In this document: positions 17,638 to 27,799 of the stretch, piece after piece
How positions within the stretch are numbered: position 1 is the stretch's first letter
How the letters are laid out: every line of letters begins with the position of its first letter
Assembly: GCA_036897485.1 (NCBI GenBank)
Contig: JAYMTF010000165.1
Span: 1 to 47,874, forward strand
DNA: 47,874 nt
From: Pelargonium nanum
Lineage: Eukaryota; Streptophyta; Magnoliopsida; Geraniales; Geraniaceae
Reading direction: 5' to 3'
Notes under the pieces: model-generated
Database searches by the model: none
What the model was told of the DNA's origin: nothing
What the model saw: only the letters and a program-made list of their open reading frames with translations
Program-made: the position numbers and the translations under genes

Positions 17638-17803
17638 ACTTTCCGTTCGACAGAAGAGCCAAAAGGGTCTCCGAATCTCTCTTTACTGTGCGGTGGTTGC
17701 GCCGGTGGGTGGTGGCGCCGGCGAGAGAAAACGCGGGTGGTCAGTAGAGAAAAATGTGGGCTTTTTGAAAAATAAAAACGTACTCATTAATCTGTTTTAA
17801 GAC

Positions 17804-17809
17804 TTTATA
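17804..17809 (-). promoter_or_regulatory. Candidate TATA box of the CDPK gene
   Basis: On the minus strand TATAAAG lies about 170 bp upstream of the CDPK start codon, which leaves room for a 5' UTR of about 130 bp. The region is AT-rich, so chance occurrence is possible. Confidence 0.35.
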
Positions 17810-20409
17810 CTATATAAATGTTTAATAATAATTGGACTGCGTTTTGTGGGGTCTGATATTTGATCTTTAATTGGCTAATGTTGGATTATAATATTATATT
17901 GCTTTTTAATTTTAGGATTTGGCTGGGTTAATTTACCTAAATGCCCTTGTGCAACAGTCAATCATCATTCCAATTCCAGCCTGCATAGCAATTTGCACAT
18001 GAAGGAATATGAGTTGGGAAAGGGTTTTATTGGGTGTGTGAGGGCACAGGGAATAGTAGTGTGGGTTTTGTGGAAGAAAAAAGAGAAATGAAATGTGAAA
18101 TGGAGGGTGGTGTTGTGGACAAATGTTGTTGAAGTTGTTCACCTGTTGAGACTTGGGGTTGGAATGTTTGACCAAGGTTTCAACTCTTAAGAGAAGAATA
18201 CACAAGTTTGAATATAAAAAAAACAAATATAATATCCATTCAACATATTTGACACCACCCATAAGGTCTAAAATAGGGGTGACAATTTGGATTTCAAGTC
18301 GAATTTTGTTGCTTCATGAACCGTTTTCGTCATCTTTCTTCTTTTTGGGTCCTCGATATGACTTTATGAATCTCTCTAGGCATTCTTTCTTTACTCGAGC
18401 GATCCTACAAAACAAGGTCTCTTTAAAAGATGACATCTTCGACGTTCTAATCAGTTGAATGTTCTTTCTCTAGATTTTCTTAAGATATTCTATCTTACCC
18501 CATTGGTGGTTTGCTTCTTCTCTTTTTATAGAGGATTTCCTAGAGTCTGTTTGTGGATTTTGTGGCTTTCCCTTCTTACGTATCAGCCCGCTTAGGCCTC
18601 TAGGTCTCCAGGTTGCCTCTGAGTCTGGTGGGCTTAACAATAGATCTAACGAGTCCAACAAATTTGATATAATAAATTATATTTTTTAGTATAAAATGAA
18701 CAAATTTATTTTATTCGATCTAAAATTGATGGTTAATTTTTAATCAGATTGAATTTTAAATGTCTGCGAATTCAGATTTCGATTGACAAGTGTTTAATAA
18801 AAGGTGATGCAAAGAGCACCCTAAAAGGTGGCAACAACAATCTTAGACTTGGAGATAGACTTGGACATGGAATTAGGTAAATAGATTGACTGACTTGGTC
18901 CAATATACAAAAAAACACATAAAATAAACACATAATAAAACATGGCTAAGCTATCAAACAAATGCTAACTACATATCAAGCAAATTTTGCAAGCAAACTT
19001 AAAGTCAACAAATATGATGACACATTTGTGCTTTACTAAAAACTGTTTTTTTAATGTTTCTTCTCCCAACCATACATGCCTTTTTCCTTTTCAATTCCCC
19101 CCTCCTCCATAAATTACCCCATTGCTTTAACCCAAAGTCACAAAAGTCAACATGGACAGCCAATCAAAATAATTTCCCCCTAGCTCATAACTTATAATAA
19201 TTTATTTTTTTGGTGAGAAATTTCACCCTTTTGTTGTTGCATAAATCTTGGTTTAGGAAACAAGAATACTAAACCAAGAGTTATTTGACATGACCAAAAT
19301 ATAGTAAGTGATTTAAAGAATAGAGTTGTTGTACCACATGAAAAGTTCAACTAAACTTAGGGGTATTCATGGGCGGTAAATTGCCCATAAAGTGAAAGGA
19401 GCATCCCAAATTGCCACTCAGCGAGTTGGAGTTTTTCAATCCTTGAATCACTCATAAATGATGTAGAATTGAACGGTTTGTTAATCTAACGGGGTTCGAT
19501 CGGTTTGGCGGGTTAACCACAAACAACCTAATACAGTTAAGCTTCACCCATAGTCAAATGCAAATGATTAAAAAGTGAGCCTAAAATTTCATTAATTTGC
19601 ATTTTCTTATTATTGAAGTTTAAGAAAATACATTTTAGAGTAGGAGTATTCCAAAATAAACCTAGGGCAAAAAAATCATTAGGGATAGATCACCCAACTT
19701 AGCTTAAAAGCCTAGTCAAGTGGTATAAACTTGATGATGAATAAAACAGCCGCTAACCTATTGGAAAAACTCTTTACTCTAATCTATTTTGATTTAAGTG
19801 CATCATAATTTACGATGGAACTCCTAAAGTAACAAAGTACAAACTTTCAATATCCAAGACAAGTAACTATACATGCTCCTATAGCAGCAACAATTTGGAA
19901 GTCTCCAAAACATCTCTTGTTTGGCGGAATTAGCATATTCTGATTCCCAGGATTTTGAACTCTCTTCAATATTTCTTTTTCACTCGGAGAAATTTTTGCA
20001 TTGAATTTAGACCTAATTCACACTCGCGACGGTCCTTGAGTTTCTCTTCGCAACTAGAAATGGAGTCTCTTCCTCAGCTGCAATACCACCATTAATCTCT
20101 CCACATTCGCTTAATCGCCACCATCCACCAGGTCGCCTTAAGCACCAAATACAATCGTTGTCAGTTGTTCGTGTTATTCAGACTATGAGAGAATTCTAAT
20201 GTCTTTGACTTAATTGTTTATGCGGATGGAAATGATTCTAATGCCTTTACTTTGATTATTCGTGTTGTTTTCAATTCTCAAATCAAGCATAGATGCGAAA
20301 TTGAGCTTTCATATTTTGCATATATGCAAAGCATGAAAACCAAACAAGTTATCCACACGTCATTTTGATTGAACACAAAACTAAACATGGCTTAAATATA
20401 GAGAAAGAA

Positions 20410-20880
20410 TTACCTTTCTCAATGTCTTCAATATCCTTTGAGAGGTCTTTTATTGTTGTAAGACTAAGTTCATTTTAATCTTCTATCATCTTTTAGCACT
20501 CTACCACCATTGTTAAATGTTGATTCTTAACTCACAATTGATATTGGAATGACTAATATGTCTATGGCCATATATTCTTGGAACTATTGGAAACATGATC
20601 GCAAGTTTCCAAATCATTAGAGGATTTTAAAACCTTGATCGCATGTTTCCAAATCATCTTACATGTTTATTTCAGATTTCACACTACCTTGTAAACTCGA
20701 TGAATCACTACCACTACTACTAGGACCAGTAACACTAGAAGAATACAGTCCACTATACTTAATAAATGGATCAGTTAAAGCATTTTGAACAAAATTTGTA
20801 AGATCGTCACCACTTTCTAGGAAAACAAGAATCATCTTTCTAATGTGTATTGATGACGTGTTCAAAAACGTTGACATGAC
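20410..20880 (-). pseudogene. hAT transposase C-terminal remnant (RICESLEEPER-like)
   Basis: Minus-strand reading at about 20575-20470 gives MAIDILVIPISIVS, then a stop codon, then ESTFNNGGRVLKDD. This is the signature of the hAT dimerisation domain (family: MARDVLAIPVSTVASESAFSTGGRVL), with TAA where a Ser codon is expected. Just upstream, WKLAIMFPIV resembles the WWK...FPIL block but is one frame off. Further upstream (20877-20659) a Ser-rich open stretch fits the region before this domain. Downstream, KDLSKDIEDIEKGN fits the tail, again frame-shifted. It therefore has at least two frameshifts and a nonsense codon and is inactive. Confidence 0.75.
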
Positions 20881-21424
20881 ATATTGTGACTAGTTGTACC
20901 TCGTCGAGTGGATTAAGTTTTTCTATATCCAAAATTATTGTCTAAGAAAAAGTAAACCATTTAACCCTTAAAAAATAAAATAAAAACAATCCTATTAAGA
21001 TAAGTCACTCGATTGTTGTTATGCTTTGAATTCATGAAACTGTTAGAAACTATAAAAAGGATGAGAAACGAGACATAATAGCTGTTTTCTTAACCCTTTG
21101 AATAGTTCAACAAAATTTGCAAGTCAAAATCAACTCCCACTCATATAATATTTTCCAACAAGTATTTTTTATATTTTTTGCCTATGCTGCAACTATACCA
21201 TAAAAATTCTTCTGTAACTGTTACTATTATATTACTTTCAAATTGTACATGGCAAAAGTCTTATTCTATGGACATGTGTTTTATGTAAATGTTAACGTTG
21301 TATATTTACTTATTCATTTATGTGAACGTGTCAGATGTGTTTTAAAAATGTTGAGGATACTAATTAACTTTTATAAAGACATTATTGATAAATCATGCAC
21401 AACTATCATTCTAAAAATGAAAGA

Positions 21425-21488
21425 ATACATTTATTTTAGGACAACAATTCAAGTGAAATATGACACTTATTTTGAGACGAATGAAGTA
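21425..21488 (+). mobile_element. Right terminus of a Stowaway/mariner-like MITE
   Basis: The string CACTTATTTTGAGACGAATG, followed by AAGTAT, resembles the right end of plant Stowaway-type elements (CACTTATTTTGGGACGGAGGGAGTA). The preceding TTTATTTTAGGACAACAATT is the usual subterminal block. A matching left end in the preceding 250 bp is not clear, so the full extent is unknown. Confidence 0.45.
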
Positions 21489-21584
21489 TCTAATATTTCG
21501 TACGTATAATGAAAACAATAATCCTATCTTATATTTCTATATCTAAATTGCTTGTATTTTTTATGTTTACTAAAAACTCTTATT

Positions 21585-21912
21585 TGGTCCTTGAGCTTTC
21601 TCAAATTGAATTTAAACTATAAAAGTCATTTCCATTAGTTTCTGTCCGTTTACCTATTAAGTAGTTGACGTGGAATTTAAAATATAATATTGAATAATTT
21701 TTTTTATTCAATTATTTTGCTGACGTGGCGGTCCAAATGTATTAATTGACTCACACGACCATCTCATGACCCGCTACACCAACAAATTTATTGTGCAAAA
21801 TAATTTTTTAATATATTTCAAATTTCACGCAAAACCGCCTAACGAAGAAACTGACAAAAAGAACTAAAGGTAAGAAACACTTTAGGTCCATATTTGAAAG
21901 TTCAGAGATCAT
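21585..21912. repeat. Degenerate fold-back element, about 330 bp
   Basis: The left arm begins TGGTCCTTGAGCTTTC and contains AGTTTCTGTCCGTT. The right arm, reverse-complemented, reads ATCTCTGAACTTTC...GACCTAAAG...GTCAGTTTCTTCGTTAGGCGG. The themes and order match although identity is modest. GACGTGG motifs lie between the arms (about 21669 and 21723). This is typical of old non-autonomous DNA elements in plants. Confidence 0.4.
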
Positions 21913-22092
21913 TATTATTTTTCAAATAATCAATAATTAAATTAAGTTTATATGTAAAAATTCAGGGACAAAATTGAAGTTTTAAAGAAATGATGAAAAG
22001 ATTACTATAAGAAATTATGATCTCAATAGTTTTATTTATAATTAAATCTAATTAAAAACACCATGCACAAGAAATTCATAAAATGATAATAA

Positions 22093-22264
22093 TATTACAC
22101 ACATAGAGTTTTTTTATTGTTTTTTATCAATTAAGCTACACAATATGAGGTTGCTCTACCAAAATAACCCTCCTCATACCGCAGATAACCCTCTTCATAC
22201 CGCATGCAGGGAGACTTGAACCTGAGATCTCCAAGGGAATCCATATTATTACACCCATAGAGTT
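22093..22264 (-). mobile_element. 5'-truncated SINE with 18-bp target-site duplication
   Basis: The repeat TATTACAC(A/C)CATAGAGTT occurs at 22093-22110 and 22247-22264, 17 of 18 identical. The 136-bp insert, read on the minus strand, carries a B-box-like GGTTCAAGTC (22222-22213) and ends in TTGATAAAAAAC plus more A. The same TTGATAAAAAA tail ends the SINE at 28179-28274. Only 24 bp lie upstream of the B box, so the A-box part is missing. Confidence 0.7.
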
Positions 22265-22296
22265 AAAAATAAAATTTTTGCCTTAAATATTGTAGT

Positions 22297-22720
22297 TTGA
22301 GGGTAAAAAGTCAAAATATTTACTCTAAACTTTCGTGTTTCGACGGTAATTTGGTCATTGAATTTTTTAAACTTAAAATAGTTTCTAAATTTTCATGTTT
22401 CGACCTAACTTGGTCCTTAATTTTGTTTAACCCAAAATAGACCATGAACTTTAAAATATTGATATGATTTAGTCCCTAAACTTGTGATATAAGCTCTGAG
22501 GGTAAAGACTATTTTGAGTTGTTATTTGAAAATCCATTGATCAAGTTGAGCCTATACATGAAACTCGAAAGTTTAGGGACAATTTTAGTTCAAAATATTT
22601 ATGGACCAAATTGGACAAAAACACGATAGTTCAAAAACTATTTTAAATTTTAAAAAATTCAATAACCAAATTGGATAAAAACAAAAGTTTCATGAATCAA
22701 ATTGGATATTTTACCTAAAA
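22297..22720. repeat. Long inverted-repeat (fold-back) element, about 425 bp
   Basis: The two arms are reverse complements over nearly the whole element. For example, the left arm has AATTTGGTCATTGAATTTTT with AAAATAGTTT after it; the right arm reverse-complemented has AATTTGGTTATTGAATTTTT, also followed by AAAATAGTTT. Each arm is itself built of repeated AATTTGGTC...CTAAACTTTCG modules. There is no coding sequence. It resembles long-TIR MITEs. The transcript, if any, would form a hairpin of about 200 bp. Confidence 0.7.
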
Positions 22721-22837
22721 TATGGGACAATCAACAAAATATGAGTCATGGAAAACTATGTGTACTGATTTTTGTTGTTGCAAAACGTGGCTTTATTAAT
22801 GACCTCATGCCTGTCACATGCAAACCACGAACGCGTC

Positions 22838-22847
22838 GACACGTGTC
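22838..22847. promoter_or_regulatory. G-box/ABRE palindrome in the PPR promoter
   Basis: The perfect palindrome GACACGTGTC lies about 10 bp upstream of a TATATA box (22857-22862). CACGTG is the core bound by plant bZIP and bHLH factors. That it works on this promoter is an inference from its position. Confidence 0.5.
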
Positions 22848-22856
22848 AAGGTGTTT

Positions 22857-22862
22857 TATATA
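22857..22862 (+). promoter_or_regulatory. Candidate TATA box of the PPR-SMR gene
   Basis: TATATA is followed after about 30 bp by a stretch that leads into a GC-richer, CT- and CCG-rich leader (about 22890-23043), as expected for a plant 5' UTR. Confidence 0.5.
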
Positions 22863-23043
22863 CTGAGTCTGAGTCCAAGAACGTGCTCTCAAAGAAAAGT
22901 AGGTTAATGTAAAAGCATAGCTTGCGAGAGGCTCACAGCCTTTTCGTTCCCCAACTTGCTAGGAAAGCTACGAGAGTTGACGGCACAGCCGCCACCTCTC
23001 TCCCCGACCACCCACCCGCCGCCGCCGCCGCACGACATCACAG

Positions 23044-24292
23044 GTACTGATCGTCCTCGTACCTCCAACCTCTGTTCATCAATATCGTCTAAGCTCTGTT
23101 GCTTTCTCAAGCAACACCATTTGCTTTGTTTGCTGTCTGTTTGCTGTTTGTTTGCTGATTTCCGACATGGGTTTGATGGGATTTGATGTGGGTTTGGTTC
23201 AAATTGATGCTTCATTGTGTTTTCATGCTCCAAGTTTGGATTTTTTTGTTGATTCTCTCTGTGAGCACCATTGTTTCACAGGTTACCATTTTGGGTTTTT
23301 ATTGGTTTGTGATCCTGCATTTTTTTGGGTTTTGCTAAATTTTCTGGTTGGTTAAGTTTTTATGTAGATGGGTCTCTTTTGATTTGCGGTTATTGTGGAT
23401 TCATTTTCCTGAAAGTTCAAAACTTTAGTCATTTTCTGGTGATGATTGTTGTGAAGAGTTCTCTTGTTTTCAATTGCATTGTACAATGAGTGCTGACTAT
23501 TGGGCATTTTTGAAAATTCACATTTTCTCTTACAAATTGATTTGCTGCTGATTTTAGTAACTATTTGGTTGATTAGGGTTTGATCTGATAACATGTTATT
23601 TGTTGAATTTCTACTAATAACAAATTTCAACGTATTGATCCCAAAACTGACCTAAAATTTGCAGAATCCTGACCCTTGATGCTATTTACTGCCTAAATTG
23701 TCAAAGTCTCTCTTTGTACATTGCATCAAAATTTTGAAAGAGTTAGTTCTCCAATGGGCATTTGCTACATCCATTTCTGCAAGATCAACTACATTATTAG
23801 TTTCTTTGGTGTTGATGTATAGATTTTGTATTCAACTTGTTTCCCTGGACACAAGCAAAGTATTCTAAATCTTCTTATTGCAGTAATTGCATTCTATATT
23901 ATATATTGCAACTGATACGCATCACGTATATCTGAAACAATAATGTGGTCGGCGTGGCTTTGATGGGTTTTATTGAGTTTTAAGCAACTAGGTTTTCCTC
24001 AATTTCTCAAATTGTTCTGTTCTTATCAAGAATTGTCCTAATTAATGTTATTATAATCTAAAATATGTAATTATATTATAGGCTGTACCAGCAGGCAATT
24101 AAAACTTGTAATATGTAACATCTGCCTTCCTGTTAATATTTATGTGATTTTGGCTATGGTCCATTGGGCATCTTTTTTAACTAGACTTTGCCTTAACTTG
24201 CACAATGCTCGGGCCTCCAGAGATGGCAGTAGTGCACTATGAATGTCATTTACTAACTATTTAGGTTTTTTTTTGTTAATCTTCGTTTGTAG
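23044..24292 (+). other. Probable 5' UTR intron of the PPR-SMR gene
   Basis: The GC-rich leader ends at a CAG|GTACTG donor (23044). The acceptor GTTTGTAG ends at 24292, only 21 bp before the start codon. A textbook branch-point string TACTAAC sits at 24251-24257, followed by a T-rich tract. The 1249 bp between are T-rich and lack coding sequence. No transcript was available, so this is a prediction. Confidence 0.65.
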
Positions 24293-24313
24293 GTGTAATA
24301 GTATTTGCTAAAA

Positions 24314-26920
24314 ATGGCAAATATGTTACGAACAAAGCAGATTGGTACGTTTTCCAACAGTGCTCGGTCTTTTTTTATAAGTGGAACGCGATGTGGAGCA
24401 GATGGAAGCTCATGCAGTTGCTCTGAAGATGAGACTTGTGTTTCAAGAAGGCAGCACTCCAGAAGTGACATACTTGCAAAAAAGTCATCCACCATTGTAT
24501 CTCAAGTAGGAGCCTTTATTACGGGAGATGCAGGGAAATTGGTGGGCTCTCGCAAAGGTGAGATTGTTGCCCATCCAACTTCTATACAACAAATTGCATC
24601 TGTCCCGGCTTCTCGAGGGATTAAAGATTCTGTTAGTTATGCTAATGTTGATGCTGTACAAAAGGATGGGGTGCACACATCTACTCATATTGGTGACCAA
24701 TTTCTCAAGGCAGGTATTGCAGTTGTGAGTTTTTTGAATGATGTACAGAATTGTAGGATTTCTACGCCAGATGGGGGTGGAATACTGCCTAAGAGTTGTA
24801 TGGTTGATCCTACCAGGCCTGTCTCTAGTATCAAACCTTCAACCGTGAGGCCCAGAGGGGACAATGTAAATAAAGTTCATCCAAAATCATCTTCAAATGT
24901 AGCAGCTGCATCAAGTTCTACAAATTACTATCATGGTAAAAAGAGTAAAGGTGATAAATCTAGCTTTGTTAAAGGATTAAAGCACGCTTCAAGCACTGGG
25001 GCTCGGAATTTAGGTCAAACTGATGACATTTCTTCAGATACTGATGATAAGAGGAAGATTTTACCACAGAGATTGAACGCTAATTCAGACTGTTGTGCAT
25101 CCAATTTAAATGCCAGTGTTCGAACTTCAGAGACGAAGTTTGGGAATCACATCGCAGAGGGTTTAAACAGACCCCCAAGGGACATGAAAATGCATGCAGG
25201 AAGTACTCCTGTTTCTCGGCAGTTTGCAAGTGGGCATGTGGTAGAACGTGTTTCTCAGATACTGCGACAGCTAAGATGGGGTCCTGCAGCAGAAAAGGCT
25301 CTTGGAAATCTTAACTTTTCAATGGATGCTTATCAAGCCAATCAAATTTTGAAGCAGCTTCAAGACCATTCTGTTGCTCTCAGTTTCTTCTATTGGTTGA
25401 AACGGCAAGGTGGGTTCAAGCATGATGGACATACTTACACCACCATGGTTGGCATTCTTGGCCGTGCCAAGCAGTTTGGTACAATAAAGAAATTGCTTGA
25501 TCAGATGGTCATGGATGGATGCCAGCCAAATGTTGTGACTTACAACCGTTTGATTCATAGCTATGGCCGTGCAAACTATTTGAATGAAGCACTAAATGTG
25601 TTCAATAAGATGCAGGAAGCTGGGTGTGAACCTGACCGTGTGACCTATTGCACGCTAATTGATATCCATGCAAAAGCTGGGTTTCTTGATGTGGCAATGT
25701 TCATGTACCGAAAGATGCAGGAAGCTGGGCTTTCTCCTGATACATTTACTTACAGTGTCATGATCAACTGCCTTGGGAAAGCTGGGAATTTGACTGCTGC
25801 GCACAAGCTATTCTGTGAGATGATTGACCAGGGTTGTGTTCCTAATTTAGTCACTTACAATATCATGATTGCTTTGCAAGCCAAGGCAAGAAATTATCAA
25901 ACTGCATTAGACCTCTACCGTGATATGCAAAATGCAGGTTTTGAACCTGATAAGGTGACCTACAGCATTGTAATGGAGGTTCTTGGACATTGCGGGTATC
26001 TCGAGGAAGCAGAAGCTGTTTTTGTTGAGATGAAACAGAAGAATTGGGTGCCGGATGAGCCTGTTTATGGTCTTTTAGTAGATTTGTGGGGTAAAGCAGG
26101 TAATGTTGAAAAGGCTTGGGGATGGTATCAAGCCATGCTCCATGCAGGTTTGCGCCCTAATGTCCCCACTTGTAACTCCTTGCTCAGTGCTTTTCTTAGG
26201 GTGCATCAACTGTCTGATGCATACAACCTGCTCCAGAGCATGCTGGTCTTGGGTCTGCACCCTTCTCTACAAACTTATACATTGCTCCTCAGTTGCTGTA
26301 CAGAAGCACGTTCCCCATATGACATGGGGTTTTGTTGTGAGCTCATGGCAGTAACAGGCCACCCTGCACATGCCTTCCTACTTTCCATGCCAGCATCAGG
26401 ACCTGATGGTCGAAATGTGCGCGATCACGTGTGCAAATTTCTGGATATGATGCACAGTGAGGATAGAGAAAGTAAGAGGGGACTTGTAGATGCAGTAGTC
26501 GATTTTCTTCACAAATCTGGTCTCAAGGAAGAAGCTGGATCTGTTTGGGAAGTGGCTGCGCAAAAGAATGTGTACCCGGATGCTGTTAAAGAGAAAAGTT
26601 CCTGTTATTGGCTCATTAATCTGCATGTTATGTCAGATGGCACAGCTGTGACAGCGCTGTCAAGGACACTCGCTTGGTTTCGGCAACAGATGCTGATGTC
26701 GGGAGTTGGCCCAAGCCGGATTGATATTGTGACTGGATGGGGACGGCGAAGCAGGGTGACGGGATCTTCTATGGTGAGGCAGGCAGTTCAGGAACTACTC
26801 AACATGTTTAGTTTTCCATTTTTTACCGAGAATGGCAATTCTGGATGCTTCGTGGGATGTGGAGAACCTCTCAATAGATGGTTGCTCCAGTCCTATGTTG
26901 AGAGGATGCATTTACTTTAG
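24314..26920 (+). CDS. PPR-SMR protein (pentatricopeptide repeat, SMR domain)
   Basis: A single coding exon of 868 aa from ATG 24314; a second ATG at 24323 (MLRTKQIG) matches the start of the Arabidopsis relatives and may be the true start. The N terminus is Ser/Arg-rich and suits an organelle transit peptide. Residues about 60-330 are poorly conserved and low in complexity. From about 370 to 650 come eight full 35-residue P-class PPR motifs (VVTYN...GCEPD pattern) and a partial ninth. An SMR domain follows from about 765 (LINLHVMSDGTAVTALSRTL) with the TGWG loop near 807. As recalled, the close homologues are Arabidopsis At1g18900 and At1g74750. PPR-SMR proteins bind organellar RNA, and some SMR domains cleave it. 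No substrate is known to me for this one. The SMR motif here is TGWG rather than the HGxG of nucleases. Confidence 0.95.
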   Translation: MANMLRTKQIGTFSNSARSFFISGTRCGADGSSCSCSEDETCVSRRQHSRSDILAKKSSTIVSQVGAFITGDAGKLVGSRKGEIVAHPTSIQQIASVPASRGIKDSVSYANVDAVQKDGVHTSTHIGDQFLKAGIAVVSFLNDVQNCRISTPDGGGILPKSCMVDPTRPVSSIKPSTVRPRGDNVNKVHPKSSSNVAAASSSTNYYHGKKSKGDKSSFVKGLKHASSTGARNLGQTDDISSDTDDKRKILPQRLNANSDCCASNLNASVRTSETKFGNHIAEGLNRPPRDMKMHAGSTPVSRQFASGHVVERVSQILRQLRWGPAAEKALGNLNFSMDAYQANQILKQLQDHSVALSFFYWLKRQGGFKHDGHTYTTMVGILGRAKQFGTIKKLLDQMVMDGCQPNVVTYNRLIHSYGRANYLNEALNVFNKMQEAGCEPDRVTYCTLIDIHAKAGFLDVAMFMYRKMQEAGLSPDTFTYSVMINCLGKAGNLTAAHKLFCEMIDQGCVPNLVTYNIMIALQAKARNYQTALDLYRDMQNAGFEPDKVTYSIVMEVLGHCGYLEEAEAVFVEMKQKNWVPDEPVYGLLVDLWGKAGNVEKAWGWYQAMLHAGLRPNVPTCNSLLSAFLRVHQLSDAYNLLQSMLVLGLHPSLQTYTLLLSCCTEARSPYDMGFCCELMAVTGHPAHAFLLSMPASGPDGRNVRDHVCKFLDMMHSEDRESKRGLVDAVVDFLHKSGLKEEAGSVWEVAAQKNVYPDAVKEKSSCYWLINLHVMSDGTAVTALSRTLAWFRQQMLMSGVGPSRIDIVTGWGRRSRVTGSSMVRQAVQELLNMFSFPFFTENGNSGCFVGCGEPLNRWLLQSYVERMHLL

Positions 26921-27799
26921 CCGATGTATTTGCATTAGCGCAGATACAATTTTGTTGCGGGAAATAGGAATTTGGTTTCCTTTGCATTGTATGTATCTAT
27001 GACCTTTCTTTGTGATTTTGTCTTTTCAGTTTAATGAGAACAGCAGAACATTTTCAAGTGTTGAATCTAGCTAGAGTTTTGAATGGCTGTTTGTTCTTAA
27101 ACTACAGCTTTAGTGATGAAATTAGTGTATATATTGAGTGTTTTTATATCTAATCTGTGAATGGATAATAGTGATTGCTTTCATTTGTGAATGGTATAAT
27201 GATTTCTGTGTATCTGCTTCTTTCATAAAGTGATGTAATTGCATTGCACATGTTGAGAGGTGATTATGTTTTTACCCATTTTTTTCGGTCTATACTATGA
27301 GGTCGCAAACTTGCAGTTGACACCTTTAAGCCGTTTTATCACACACAGACTAATCCTAATTCGATGATAAGTCATAGTTAAAATTCATCTCTCTCCCTGA
27401 GGTGCGTTGATTTTACCCTTTTTTTATCAGGAAAAAATTCTTCTTCTTTGTTTGGATGCCAAAGTTTTCATAGTTTGGGGCAATGGAAAACATAGATTTC
27501 CAACCCTTACAAACACTAGAAATGTCGAATATAAGGCCATGAAAGCAAATAAATTTCTAAAGTTATAATTTTCAACATGAGTGTCCAACATAAAACTTGT
27601 TGAAGTAAGAAAATAACGATTCAATTTTGAGAGCAACTAACATGTATCTAAAGTTACATGAAACCATAGTTACCCTTTTTATAAAGAGAAACATTTTTTT
27701 GTCACTTTTGGGATAAATATTTAGGTCCAACATGTAAGTTTAATCTTGTTCATTCAATCACTTTGAAGAAATCTCGGGAATTTTTAACTGGCTTGTGTT

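Larger units (their letters stand above)
17638..22837. other. Intergenic between head-to-head CDPK and PPR genes
   Basis: About 5.2 kb without a live gene. The lower end holds the CDPK promoter (minus strand). The rest is transposon-derived in part: hAT-like terminus candidates (about 18269 and 19356), a decayed hAT transposase (20410-20880), a Stowaway-like end (21425-21488), two fold-back elements (21585-21912 and 22297-22720) and a SINE (22093-22264). The short open frames are accidental or lie within these elements. Confidence 0.7.

Noticed and set aside
21243..21509. 88-codon plus-strand open frame
   Set aside because: It runs through AT-rich sequence into a Stowaway-like terminus; its product has no recognisable domain.
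24305..24313. Start of the PPR frame at TTG
   Set aside because: Plant nuclear genes rarely start at TTG; ATG codons at 24314 and 24323 follow at once, and the second matches the relatives.
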